A DNA stretch of 64,000 nt from Pictodentalium vernedei (Eukaryota > Mollusca > Scaphopoda > Dentaliida > Dentaliidae). The translations under genes and the position numbers were made by a program. Shown one piece after another: positions 46,850 through 58,043 of the stretch. The stretch lies in the NCBI GenBank assembly GCA_031216915.1, contig CM062289.1, positions 245,335,187-245,399,186 of the forward strand, written 5' to 3'. The notes under the pieces are model-generated. The model saw only the letters and a list, made by a program, of their open reading frames with translations, made no database searches and was not told the DNA's origin. How positions within the stretch are numbered: the stretch's first letter is position 1; every line of letters begins with the position of its first letter.

Positions 46850-47510
46850 ATGACTCGAATCCCATCGAGCAAATGAGCTTTAGAGTAATTGCTCGATCGA
46901 GTGACTCGCCATATTGCTCGAACGACTCGAATCCCATCGAGCAAATGAGCCAACGAGCATTTGCTCGTTCGAGTGACTCCTCGAACGACTCTTAGACTCA
47001 TTTCAGAAAAAAGGGATTCCATAGCCATAGGCGTTTTCAAAAAAGGGATTCCACAAATGGGATTCCAAAAAGGGATTCCAAAAGTGGGATTCCGTCTTAT
47101 GTCGAGTGACTCGCAACTATTGCTCGAACGACTCGAATCCCAGCGAGCAAATGAGCCAACGAGCATTTGCTCGTTCGAGTGACTCCTCGAACGACTCTTA
47201 GACTCATTTCAGAAAAAAGGGATTCCATAGCCATAGGCGTTTTCAAAAAAGGGATTCCACAAATGGGATTCCAAAAAGGGATTCCAAAAGTGGGATTCCG
47301 TCTTATGTCGAGTGACTCGCAACTATTGCTCGAATGACTTGAATCCCATCAAGCAAATGAGCCAACGAGCAATTGCTCGATCGAGTGACTCCTCGAACGA
47401 CTCGACGACTCATTTCAGAAAAACGGGATTCCATAGCATCAGGCGTTTTCGAAAAAGGGATTCCACAAATGGGATTCCAAAAAAGGGATTCCACAAATGG
47501 GATTCCGTGT
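46850..47510. repeat. Tandem 206-bp units, left arm
   Basis: About three units, each with TTGCTCGAACGACTCGAATC, GAGTGACTCCTCGAACGACT, and four GGGATTCCA-type motifs. Two nested short motifs are therefore iterated: CGA(G/A)(C/T)GACTC and GGGATTCC. Confidence 0.8.
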
Positions 47511-47814
47511 CCATCTTGTCGCCAAAGCTCCAAGTCCACTACAGGTCTATGGTCTATCTGTCCTATCATTAGCTTCTACAACTTGTTGTAGTCTTGTTCC
47601 ATTGCGGCTTTGTACCAGTACTATTGGCTTCTGTTATTCTGCCCCATATCTCATCCATTACTTCCTAGCTATACCTATCTCAGTCTCGACTATAACATTG
47701 ATCAAGGTTGAATCAGATTTCCCCTGTATACATATAAAGTATTCCGTAATTGAGATTCTTAGCCGAGTCCGTAAAATTTGGATTCCGCGTTTTAACATCA
47801 ACACTCGAGGGTAT

Positions 47815-48366
47815 GGAAAGGGATTAATAACACCCAATTATTATTACAAGAACCTGAACAGAGACAACCAACCACTACAAAACAACAAAGGTACAGATCC
47901 AACATAACCAATTGTGAACATAACAAAGTGAAAGAATGTCAAACTAGTCGGATTGATCGAACTAGTTGGACAGACTGAACAGCTCTGGTCAAATACAACT
48001 ACGATTGAACTGTTGAAGTCGCATTGAACAAAGATCCAACACAACTAAGATCGAAGTGATCAAAACAAAGTGACGAAAATCGAACTGATCGGATCGAATA
48101 TAACCAAACTCGAAGTTAATTGACCATAACAAATTGAACAAAGTTCTGAACTATAACCCTAATGAAGGTATTAACACCGCTTGAACTGAATGAATGAACT
48201 ATAACCCTTATGAATGTATTAACACCCCTTTGAACTGAATGAAGTATAACCCCTAACTATATCCCAATGTTAACACCTTTGAAATGAATGAATTTTTAAA
48301 CTTAATAAATTTTAACTGAATGAACTACAACCCATTGAACTAAATTCTTCCAATAGGGAAGGGGAA
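47815..48366. other. Unique centre of the palindrome
   Basis: 552 bp of A-rich sequence with degenerate repeats of GATCGAACT / TTGAACTGAATGAA and CTATAACCC / GTATTAACACC. No gene is visible. Confidence 0.6.
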
Positions 48367-48679
48367 TACCCTCGAGTGTTGATGTTAAAACACGGAATCC
48401 AAGTTTTACGGACTCGGCTAAGAATCTCAATTACGGAATACTTTATATGTATACAGGGAAATCTGATTCAACCTTGATCAATGTTATAGTCGAGACTGAG
48501 ATAGGTATAGTTAGGAAGTAATGGATGAGATATGGGGCAGAATAACAGAAGCCAATAGTACTGGTACAAGGCCGCAATGGAACAAGACTACAACAAGTTG
48601 TAGAAGCTAATGATAGGACAGATAGACCATAGACCTGTAGTGGACTTGGAGCTTTGGCGACAAGATGGACACGGAATCC

Positions 48680-49345
48680 CATTTGTGGAATCCCTTTTTT
48701 GGAATCCCATTTGTGGAATCCCTTCTTCGAAAACGCCTGTGGCTATGGAATCCCTTTTTTCTGAAATGAGTCGTCGAGTCGTTCGAGGAGTCACTCGATC
48801 GAGCAATTGCTCGTTGGCTCATTTGCCCGATGGGGTTCGAGTCATTCGAGCAATAGTTGCGAGTCATTCGACATAAGACGGAATCCCACTTTTGGAATCC
48901 CTTTTTGGAATCCCATTTGTGGAATCCCTTTTTTGAAAACGCCTATGGCTATGGAATCCCTTTTTTCTGAAATGAGTCTAAGAGTCGTTCGAGGAGTCAC
49001 TCGAACGAGCAAATGCTCGTTGGCTCATTTGCCCGATGGGGTTCGAGTCATTCGAGCAATAGTTGCGAGTCATTCGACATAAGACGGAATCCCACTTTTG
49101 GAATCCCTTTTTGGAATCCCATTTGTGGAATCCCTTTTTTGAAAACGCCTATGGCTATGGAATCCTTTTTTTCTGAAATGAGTCTAAGAGTCGTTCGAGG
49201 AGTCACTCGAACGAGCAAATGCTCGTTGGCTCATTTGCTCGATGGGATTCGAGTCGTTCGAGCAATATGGCGAGTCACTCGATCGAGCAATTACTCTAAA
49301 GCTCATTTGCTCGATGGGATTCGAGTCATTCGAGCAATGCTTTAT
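48680..49345. repeat. Tandem 206-bp units, right arm
   Basis: The inverse counterpart of the left-arm array, about three units (phrases GGAATCCCACTTTTGG and GAGTCGTTCGAGGAGTCACT). Adjacent units are nearly identical, with a spacing of 206 bases. Confidence 0.8.
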
Positions 49346-49948
49346 CAGTAACTGCTCGATTGCTTATTGGGTTTGGGAATGCTTTTGATATACACAAGGG
49401 AGATAACTGCATTATGGGAAATCGAGCACTGGTAATTATAAGACTTGGACGAGAGAACCAGAGATAGTTTGAACTGGATAGACTGTTAGTGATAGAGAAA
49501 TATATGCAATAGGCATTAAAAATGGGATTCTGGGAAAATCAGGCCCTGTACTCCTATTCAATAGAGCATACCCCCTGTACCCCTTGGTACTATAGCACTA
49601 CGTGCTAAGCCGATAAATTGGGGAAATAAAGTCAATTTCGGTGCTTTTGGGTGGATTTTGGTGATTTGGAAGGATTGTCGGGTTGTTTGTGGTAATTAGA
49701 TTTACTCTTCTACAATCGAACATACCCTCTGAACATACCCCTGTCTTGTTAGAAGCCATTGGTAATATAGCACTACGTGCTAAGCCGATAAATTGGGGAA
49801 ATAAAGTCAATTTCGGTGATTTTGGGTGGATTTTGGTGATTTGGAGGGATTGTCGGGTTGTTTGTGGTAATCAGATTTACTCTTCTACAAAGGAACACAC
49901 CCCCGAACATACCCCTGTCTTGTTAGAAGCCATTGGTAACATAGCAAT

Positions 49949-50159
49949 CACGTGCTACCATAGAAACCAAGATGGCGGCCTCCTGTATACAAAATGGACG
50001 ACGGAAACACGTATCACCCTAACAACACGCGCTGCGCATGCGCACTAACATCACGTATCACTATGGAGATGGAGATGACGTCACAACATGGCCGCTCACG
50101 TGGGTTACCATGACAACACAACATGGCGCCACTACGTCACGTGACATGACGTCACTTCC
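49949..50159. promoter_or_regulatory. Cluster of promoter-type motifs, right arm
   Basis: The mirror of the left block: TCACGTGC (49949), CCAAGATGGCGGCC (49967), TGCGCATGCGCA (50033), TGACGTCA (50076, 50147), GGTTACCATGACAAC (50103), TCACGTGA (50137), GTCACTTCCG (50151). Confidence 0.6.
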
Positions 50160-50221
50160 GAGGTCCCCCACCGAGGTCCCCCAACTGGCCCCTGAAACAT
50201 ACGAACACTACTACTTACGTC

Positions 50222-51608
50222 CTTTCCTGCAGGTCAGAGTACGGTGGAGGCAGTGCCTAAAGGGTCCTAGTTAGGACTGTCCAGTCTGGCCCTGGGTGTT
50301 CTCAACTCTCGGTTGTATTAGGCGCAGTCTACCATCTCGCCTTTTATTTACTTTCACCAATATGAACTAAACGCTCTGTGTGTCAGAGTAATGTTGTTGT
50401 CGCTGAGCGTTAACACCGATGTGACGTGTGGTGCCTTAATTCAATGGATTCCTTTTAAGCCCCAAGATCATCGCGGTAAACCCACCACTCATCAGAAATA
50501 AGTCTCTTATTCCGGGGCATCAAACCCACGGAGGCAGCTGTTTCGTTGCTTTTTCAAGTTTTCTATCACCAATGGCAGAGTTCAGTCAGAGGTGTTATTT
50601 CCTCTTTTTTTTTCTTTCTTTACTTTGGGGAGGGCGAATGCGGCCGACCGACCCCTTTCTAGATAAAAATGTATATTTTTTCAAACGGGAGCTAGGAGGA
50701 TGGTAGGGGTAGATTGTAGATCAACCACGTCGAATGAAAAACTTGTTTAAAATCAAATGCACGCACTGCCAGTGACTTCTGGACTCTTCTATGAGAGTTT
50801 CCCTTTGGTCCCTCTTTTTGTCATTCCAAACAGAGGCTATCATGCTCATCGCCCGTCAGTGAATAGAGAAAATTGGAAAAGAATAGAACTTATCGAGGCG
50901 TTAAATAACAATATTCACAGGCCTTCAGACATTTTCTTTTTTCAATTTCAATCGTTATTTCAGTGATATCGAATCTTTTGTGAAAATCAACGATGTTTTG
51001 GGGCAAAAAGTACTTTTATCTCGATCTGATTCAAGCCACCAGTTAAATTATGTAAGGAATCCGACTAAACCTTGGATGACCTGGAACCATTTTGGCCCTT
51101 GGATTGTCCATCGCCTTTGTTTAGAACAATCGACTAAATTGCTTCAGATGGTCAGAAAAGCGAACCTTCAGTTCCAGCCAGCTGAATCTAAAAATATCAT
51201 AATCATTCATTTTCTTTAAATCAATGCTAGAAATATTTCTCAGTCGAGGCTTGTTTTGATCGAATTTGTATCGACATTAATTTTGTATCGACAGCTCTGT
51301 CAGGCTAAAGAAAATTAATGTTTTGATTCTCAGGCAGAGGCGCATTCGTTTTTTCGGCCCGCTTTCGTCCTATTTATTTCGGAGGCAAAATTCAAAATGT
51401 ATAACATTATCATAGTATAGTGTGTGATTTTTGCTGTATCACATCGCGATTTGCGATGCAATGTGTCATATACATTGATACAGTATTGTTATTCTATTCG
51501 CGAAATCCGACACGATTCTCATATGTATGTACAAAATAAATCTTTATTTAACTGGTTGAGGGCTATATTTATTTTTGGTGGTCTTAATTTCTTCATCAAA
51601 AATTGTTT
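50222..51608. other. Unassigned non-coding
   Basis: No gene is visible. A 69-codon and a 79-codon open stretch (50757-50966, 50980-51219) are adjacent but match no family I know and have no supporting splice context. Confidence 0.35.
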
Positions 51609-51660
51609 TATTACAAATTATTGGAGAGTGCCAACAGACACTCTCCAATAATTTGTAATA
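51609..51660. repeat. Perfect 22-bp-arm hairpin
   Basis: TATTACAAATTATTGGAGAG + TG pairs exactly with its complement across an 8-base loop. Flanking AAAATTGTTT and AACAAATG extend it imperfectly. Probably a MITE core. Confidence 0.7.
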
Positions 51661-53126
51661 GAACAAATGTGTATAAACAAACTAATATTTACGTTTGACT
51701 GAATACAAAACATGGGTAAAGAAAATGTTAGCTTTTGCACTGGTACCCACTGGTACCCTCAGTTAAAAAAACTTTATCTCCATTTTAGTTGGTCTGTATT
51801 GATTTTGTATTGTATGATTACTGTGACAAAAAGCTATCAGTGAAATCAACTTTGATGCTCTAATATTTAAGTTTCGTCTCTCACAATTGGATTTTAGGCA
51901 TTGGCGACCATTCCATCAGGAATAAAAAATAAAAATAATTAAAAACCGCCCTCCCTCATTCGTTTTTTAAAAAAAATGCCTGAGAATCAATTATTTAATT
52001 TTATTTAGCCTTACTATTTGATAAGTTGATTTGCTAGGTATTAGGAATGAAGACTAGCCACAGCTGTAGTTTTATGGTTACATCGCGTAATTCCACCAAT
52101 TATTTTAATATCTTGATGTTTTCCAGGCGAATCATCGGTTGGTGTACATAGAAGTGGAGCACGAAAGAATATCTGTATATCTTTGAGGGTAAAGGGCGTT
52201 ACATAAAAATCAATGGTAGTCTGTGCGCAAACTCCTCGGAAAGTGGATAAACAATGAAACAGCCCAAAACACAGTCTGATTTCTTAGTAAACCTTGCAGA
52301 TTTTATACGGTAGTCTGAGCACTTGGATCTCTCTATTAGATGTTAGTCAAGTACATTGTGATGTGGAATGTTAAGCCTTTTAAAAATTTATTTCCCAGTG
52401 GTCGGGGCTCGACTACGGAAAGAGTGACACCCCTCCCTAGTTCCCAAATTAGCCCACCCCACTGAAGCTGGTGACATGTGGGCTAGACATGGATCTGCAA
52501 ACATGTACTTGCAACATCGTGATTATTCTGGTTAAATATGTGTCTTTTCGAGATTTAAATGTCGAAATTACAAATATAGAATTCCTTCGAACGACAACTA
52601 CTCACCAACCTCTTTTCCCAGCACAACAGGGAGACAGCGGTACAAATAGATAATATTGGCATTAACTTTTATTTTCACCAGAACACAGCTCAAAACACTT
52701 CTTTGGAACAAACTCATCCAACTTGTTCTATTGAGGGATAATAAGCCATTTATTTATTCATTTATTTATTTTTTATTTATTTATTTGGGGTTTTAACTAC
52801 ACTTTTGACAGCCTGGGTCACCTCATGTTGGAGTGAGCCGTGTTTAGTAGGAAAAATTATCTGTTGGTATGATTGGTTGTTTGTTAAGACTTTCGGCGAC
52901 TTGTAAGGCACGGAGCGTAATAGCCACAACCGACTAGAAGTATTCACAAAAATCGCCGATAACACAGGATAACATTTGATTTTTTCCAATTTGTGCCGCA
53001 AAAAAAAAAAAAAAAAAACTTAGGAGGCCCCATTGGAAAGAGCTTATTGAAAGATCATAAGCTATTATTTTATGCAAATCAGAAAATATTGAGTTATTCT
53101 ATAATTTTTATTTTTTTAATTTTTTT

Positions 53127-53157
<31 letters not shown>

Positions 53158-54855
53158 GGGGTGCATGTGTCGTACGACAATCATGTTAGGAGAAAGTCAA
53201 AGTGCTGTGTTATTTAATCTGTCCCAACGCCCAAACCACCTTCTAGGGATCCTTTAGTGGTCCATCAGCTGAGATTCTGCTGATGTTTCTTCCTCTTTTG
53301 TTCTCCCAAACTCTAAAATTTGAATATTCATTGTTTCAGACGGGGTGGGAATGCATGTCACGGTATTTTAATAGTAATTCACTGCGCATCAGCCTCTGCT
53401 ATTATCTGTCTTCCAAACCATGGATTCTCACCCTCCATTTCGACTACCTCGAACTGCGGCACTGCCTATCGCAGTTGGAGTCCTCAAAATCTTTGGATTT
53501 TGAAGGAAATGGGGAGAAAACTTAGCTAGAGCGTATAGACGTGGAAATACTGATGCTTTGCTATAACTTTGCTTATCTCAGTTTATGCTCTATCTATTTG
53601 GAACCCAGTCTTTCTATATTTTTAAAAAAAAACTCTCAAGTTTCTGCCTGTATCACCGGAGCGTGTACAGACCATGATAAACTTTCGAAACAAAAAGACA
53701 AATTTACTGTTATTATATTGCATTCACAATCTACTATTTGCATTTTGTCCAATTTAATTTCAATTGTTTCAAACTTGGCATATTTTTTCATTCGTCGTGT
53801 GACAGCAAACCTCTCTCATTGAAGTTGTTAACAAGTTGCCTCTATTCATTGTTTCCCTCCATTGTTTATTTAAGCTCTATTCACTAAGTCAATAAGACAT
53901 CCCATTAAGGCATCTCATTGGTTTAGTGATGTGGAGTACACTTGTGCCAATCCCCTTCCTTGGCATGTCTTCTGGCAAGTTCCGCCCATCAGTGTCTTCG
54001 AACTCAGCCTCGCGTACATGGCAGTACACACAGCAGGAAAAGAATATTTCATTAGAAACCAAACCAACTAGATGTGTGAAATCGGTAACAAATCGACTGG
54101 TGACAGCTTTTGTTGTTTACATGAATTTATTTTCTATTTTGGAAGTAAGTATGTCTTGTGCAGTTCTTGCAACTCGGCCAAGAAAAGTTGAAAAATGGTT
54201 CTCCTTCAAACCATTGGCCAAAAATGTGACTTGGCACAATCACTGATTTTGCACAACAAGGGAGATCACTATGATTTTGTTTACGTTTACATTATTTTCA
54301 TTTCGTCAAATTTGACAACATGGCAGATTGGAGGAATGGTTCAAGAAACAGCGGTACAAATAAATGTTTTCTGTTATATTTAACTGAAATAAAAATTCAT
54401 TGTTTAGTCGTAGATGTTAAGTATATTGTTTGTTTGACTAGGTACTCAAAAAAAGTCTGCCATGATCTGCTCACACCATATCAAAGCGAATAATTTTCCT
54501 AATTTCGGTCTTTCTCGTTTGGTAGTGGTAGTACATCAAACATCACATGTATTGTTACCACCGCCGCCCATCAGCTGAGCTTGAGGTGCGTTGATTTACA
54601 CATAGAACTACATAGAACCATACAGAGTCAAAGAGAGCTACATGGAACCCAATAGTAATTAGTAATGAATACCATGATACGTAAATCGTTACCGATTTTT
54701 GTAAGGGGGGGGGGGGGGGGGGGGGGGGGAGGTGGTCCTCCTAAAGTTAAACACCAGAATTACTCGAAAATACCAGTTTTATGTCGTATTTTTCACTCTT
54801 TGCATATTATTTTAAATATTATTCACAGAATTTTGAAAACTGTTCTCATAACGTA
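51661..54855. other. Unassigned AT-rich region
   Basis: (TTTA)n at 52745-52785 runs into GGGGTTTTAACTACACTTTT and may be the tail of a reverse-oriented SINE. A T-rich tract followed by a G run lies at 53108-53161, and a 25-G run at 54705-54729. Open stretches at 53283-54246 are short, in different frames and unrecognised. Confidence 0.35.
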
Positions 54856-55105
54856 TCAGCACAGGGTTTACTGACGTTTCGTACACAAGACGTTTAGTAC
54901 ACGCGACGATTCGTACTCAAATAAGATGTTTCGTACGCAAAAATTGAACGTTTCGTACACGAAGTGAGCGTTTCGTACACGTATTTAATTATCTGTTTTA
55001 GACCTTGTATTATAAAATTATTTATTATTTTTGTTACATTAAATTATTATTTTTACATTTATGAATATCTCCCCTGGATATTTATGTAAAATTATTCCTG
55101 TTTTT

Positions 55106-55185
55106 AGCTCACCAACTTTAGTTGTGTGAGCTTATGGCATGGCTCGATCGGTCGAGGTCAGCGTACGTGTCCAATAATGTTAACG
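55106..55185 (+). mobile_element. HINE head fragment
   Basis: TAGCTCACCAACTTTAGTTG with TGTGAGCTTATGGCATGG is the 5' hairpin of the same family as 4557-5121. No matching 3' end follows. It lies inside the MULE-like element. Confidence 0.5.
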
Positions 55186-55267
55186 CTTCTGTCATTTAAT
55201 GGAAAGTCCAAGGGATTCTCATGAAATGGAACCAGAGACTCGTACTATCTTTGAAGGGCAAATATCT

Positions 55268-55582
55268 ATAAAATTTTATTGCGTTTTTATGACAACTTAT
55301 CTCCAGCGATACTGTACATTTTCGGCGAATCACCTCATTGCATTATGCTAAACTGATTTTATTTTATCGATATTTGCCCTTTATTGATAGCAACAGTATT
55401 TGGTGTCATTTAATGGAAAGCCCAAGGGATTCCTATGAAATGGAACCTCATTGCATTATGCTAAACTGATTTTATTTTATCAATATTTGCTCTTTATTTG
55501 CCCATAATGCAATGAGGTGATTCGCCGAAAATGTACAGTATCGCTGGAGATAAGTTGTCATAAAAATGCAATAAAATTTTAT
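55268..55582. repeat. Inverted repeat with 80-bp arms
   Basis: Arms 55268-55347 and 55503-55582 (GACAACTTATCTCCAGCGAT ... CACCTCATTGCATTATG and complement) match almost perfectly. The 155-bp loop contains partial direct repeats of ATGCTAAACTGATTTTATTT. Confidence 0.8.
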
Positions 55583-55950
55583 CGATATCAAAGATAGCAA
55601 TATATTTTATATTGATGTAATACAATAAAATCACACGCAGAATACAACAAACACATAAAAACAAAACATGTTATTTTTGTATAATGAATTTGTTTTAATT
55701 TAGTATGTATGAGATTTCAACTAAAATCACCACGTATTTATTGGAAAATAAAATTATTTCATGCAAGAAAATAGTCGTCTTTCTTTTAAACCTAAAACCT
55801 GAAATTAGAAGGAAAAAAAGTGAGATATAAAGAGAAAATGCGAAATTGAAATCTTTGTACGAAACGTCCAGGCTTTTTGTGTACGAAACGTCCTAAATTG
55901 ACCGTGTACGAAATGCCCGTGTACGAAACGTCCAGCACACTCAGCACAGG

Positions 55951-58043
55951 AGTCTGGAACTTGACATACAGGCATACAATATGATATTTACTAGTTCAGC
56001 GATCCGAACATAGTGGCTGCCCATCTACATTCAGATTCTTCCCATTCAATCCTATAGAAAAAGTTCCCATCAAGTTTTTATGGGAACTCGAAATTAGGAA
56101 TATATATCAAGCTTTCGCCTTATTACTGGCTGCAACCGATAGTACACGTATTTCCTTACATTTGGGCAGAGTTTATTGATCCAAACTATGTTTTATCCTT
56201 TAATTATCGTCAGTTGAATACTCATGAGGCGTCAATGGAGATTTCGAAATCGGCCACGTTTTTGTATAAATATAAAACAGTAAAAACAATAACCCAGTAA
56301 TGGCACCGAAATGAATAGACCTTTTCATCGATGCAGAATCGGAAATGCGATCGCAATTGGGCAGAGTGGGGGTTGATAATCTGCTCTGTGCAAATGTGAC
56401 CAAGTTTGATGACCTCCTCTGCACGAATGAGATCAAGACTTTTATCACATAAAAGTTTTTGACCAAATTCCATCAGGCACTCCCCCCAAAAAGTGACAGA
56501 TTTCCTCTAATTACAATGTCGGATAGGCAGTTGGCGGGTGGCATCAGAAATCCCCATAGGGGAGATTAAATTCACCGACAGGGTTCAATTTCTCTGAGCG
56601 AGGAAATGGCGCTTTTCATAGACTTATTTGAAAAACTTCGACCTGGTGTAAGAAATTAAAAAATTAGCCTTTGAAAAGTGTTATTTCCTCACCCAAAGAA
56701 ATAGAATTATGGTCGCGACTTGCCATAACCTCTCGAAATAAAAGCATTGAAATTTTCCAAAATGTTGTCACTTGAAGCAAGAAGAGTTTATCGCTACCCT
56801 TGTGAAAACGTTAACCAAGGTTACAAACTAGAATCAGTCTTAGGCCATTGAATTTTTCAAAATTTCTCAGGGCGGTGCCCTCAGACTCCATCAGTGGGGG
56901 AGGGCATTCTTCCATACCTACACCCACAATGGCATTACACGTCACGATCATGACTTATGGAATCACGCTGGGGACAGAGGGGCAACATAAGCACAAACGA
57001 TTGGCAAAACTTGCGTTTACACTTATGTTGTGTCATGATATAGCCCAAATGCTGGCAATGACGTTAAGCATCAATAAATATAGAATGTACTGTTGTGTTG
57101 CAGTGGCATAGCCGCAGCCCCCCCCCTCCCCCCAAAAAAACAAAAAAAACCCCAAAAAACCCCAAACAAAACATTGATCCATTGCAAGTTTCAAACATCT
57201 TAAGAGCCCAAAAATGCTCTCATATATAGGGCTACACATGCTACAATTGCCAGACTCGATCCTATGCATCCTATGGGCCATATAATATCCTCTAGAGGGT
57301 CTTATATATGGCCCACATGACAAGCTATAGATTCCTTTGTTAGGACTTAAACTATGGGAGGTGTATTTGTTAATAAATGCGAATATTCCTTGTAAAACGT
57401 GAAAGGTAAACAGATTTTCAGTTGCGTTCCGAAAAGTATCAAAATTCTATTATTACTTACAGCAGCAGCAGAAGGTTAACATCTTGCAAACTTGACATGC
57501 TGCAGTTCTCTACGATTTATAAGAGCTAATGAACACTTTATCGGCTCCTGCAGTCAGATAAGCTTTAGACACGTTAAAGCGATTCAAATTTCGCTGGGAT
57601 TTTGTCATACGGTAAACCCGTTTCGTTTCGCTTTGTTGATCCCGTTTAATAAAACTGTCGACTGTTTACTTCAGCTTCTGCGAAGGGTGACATGGTAGAT
57701 TTAAATGCCGTAATTTTTTGGAGGAAAATCTTGTAATAAAGTATGTAATCGAGAATTGTGAATCCAACCATTCAGCCGTTAGATAGATAACTCATTTGTG
57801 AGTAAGTGTGAAAGGTCGATATGTACCACTTGAAAAGTCGATATGTACCACTTGAAATGTGGATTAGTTTTGATAAATATGCTCAATATTTTTATTTCAT
57901 TTTCTATTTATTTCATTATTTTTTTCCCCTTTTCTACACGTCAAAAATATTAGGTATTTTTGTACTGTTTTTCTCTGAATAATTTCGGTAAAATTCCATT
58001 GTTAATGTTAAATCTTTGATGCGGTACTCTACATTAAATTTTT
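55951..58043. other. Unassigned, with SINE piece and hairpins
   Basis: 56590-56700 is an imperfect palindrome (GAGGAAATGGCGCTTTTCA / TGAAAAGTGTTATTTCCTC). 56880-57085 resembles a SINE body (GGGGCAACATAAGCACAAAC ... AAGCATCAATAAATA). 57272-57316 is a hairpin (GGGCCATATAA / TTATATATGGCCC). Two copies of TCGATATGTACCACTTGAAA lie at 57816-57860. No gene is visible. Confidence 0.45.

Larger units (their letters stand above)
45970..47814 (+). repeat. Left arm of the palindrome
   Basis: 1845 bp from AGTAGTAGTGTTCG to CACTCGAGGGTAT. In order inward: the promoter-motif block, two copies of a segment with GAAATTGACTTTATTTCCCC and AACAAGACAGGGGTATG, the GAGTGACTCG/GGGATTCC tandem units, then a unique segment to the centre. 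Confidence 0.85.
45970..50215. mobile_element. Large palindromic (foldback-like) element, 4.25 kb
   Basis: Two arms of about 1.85 kb in opposite orientation surround a 552-bp centre. The ends are AGTAGTAGTGTTCGTATG and its complement. A 6-bp direct repeat TACGTC flanks them (45964-45969, 50216-50221). The arms are nearly identical, so the copy is young. They hold tandem 206-bp units and, near their outer ends, promoter-type motifs. No protein gene is seen. AG/CT ends, a 6-bp duplication and very long inverted repeats are Polinton-like traits, but no Polinton gene is present; an unrelated foldback element is equally possible. Confidence 0.75.
48367..50215 (-). repeat. Right arm of the palindrome
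   Basis: 1849 bp, the reverse complement of the left arm with only scattered differences. The match is easy to follow from ATACCCTCGAGTGTTGATG to GAACACTACTACT. Confidence 0.85.
54866..55940. mobile_element. MULE-like element whose inverted ends are arrays of GACGTTTCGTACAC
   Basis: The target duplication TCAGCACAGG (10 bp; 54856-54865, 55941-55950) fits the 9-10 bp of Mutator-like elements. The left end has about five copies of ACGTTTCGTACAC or variants (54873-54985); the right end has four in inverse orientation (55858-55935). The interior holds a HINE head (55106, TAGCTCACCAAC) and an 80-bp-arm inverted repeat. No transposase is present. Confidence 0.75.

Noticed and set aside
48610-49351. 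Open frames repeated in the palindrome arms
   Set aside because: They follow the 206-bp tandem units and appear in both arms in different frames; no protein family is recognisable.
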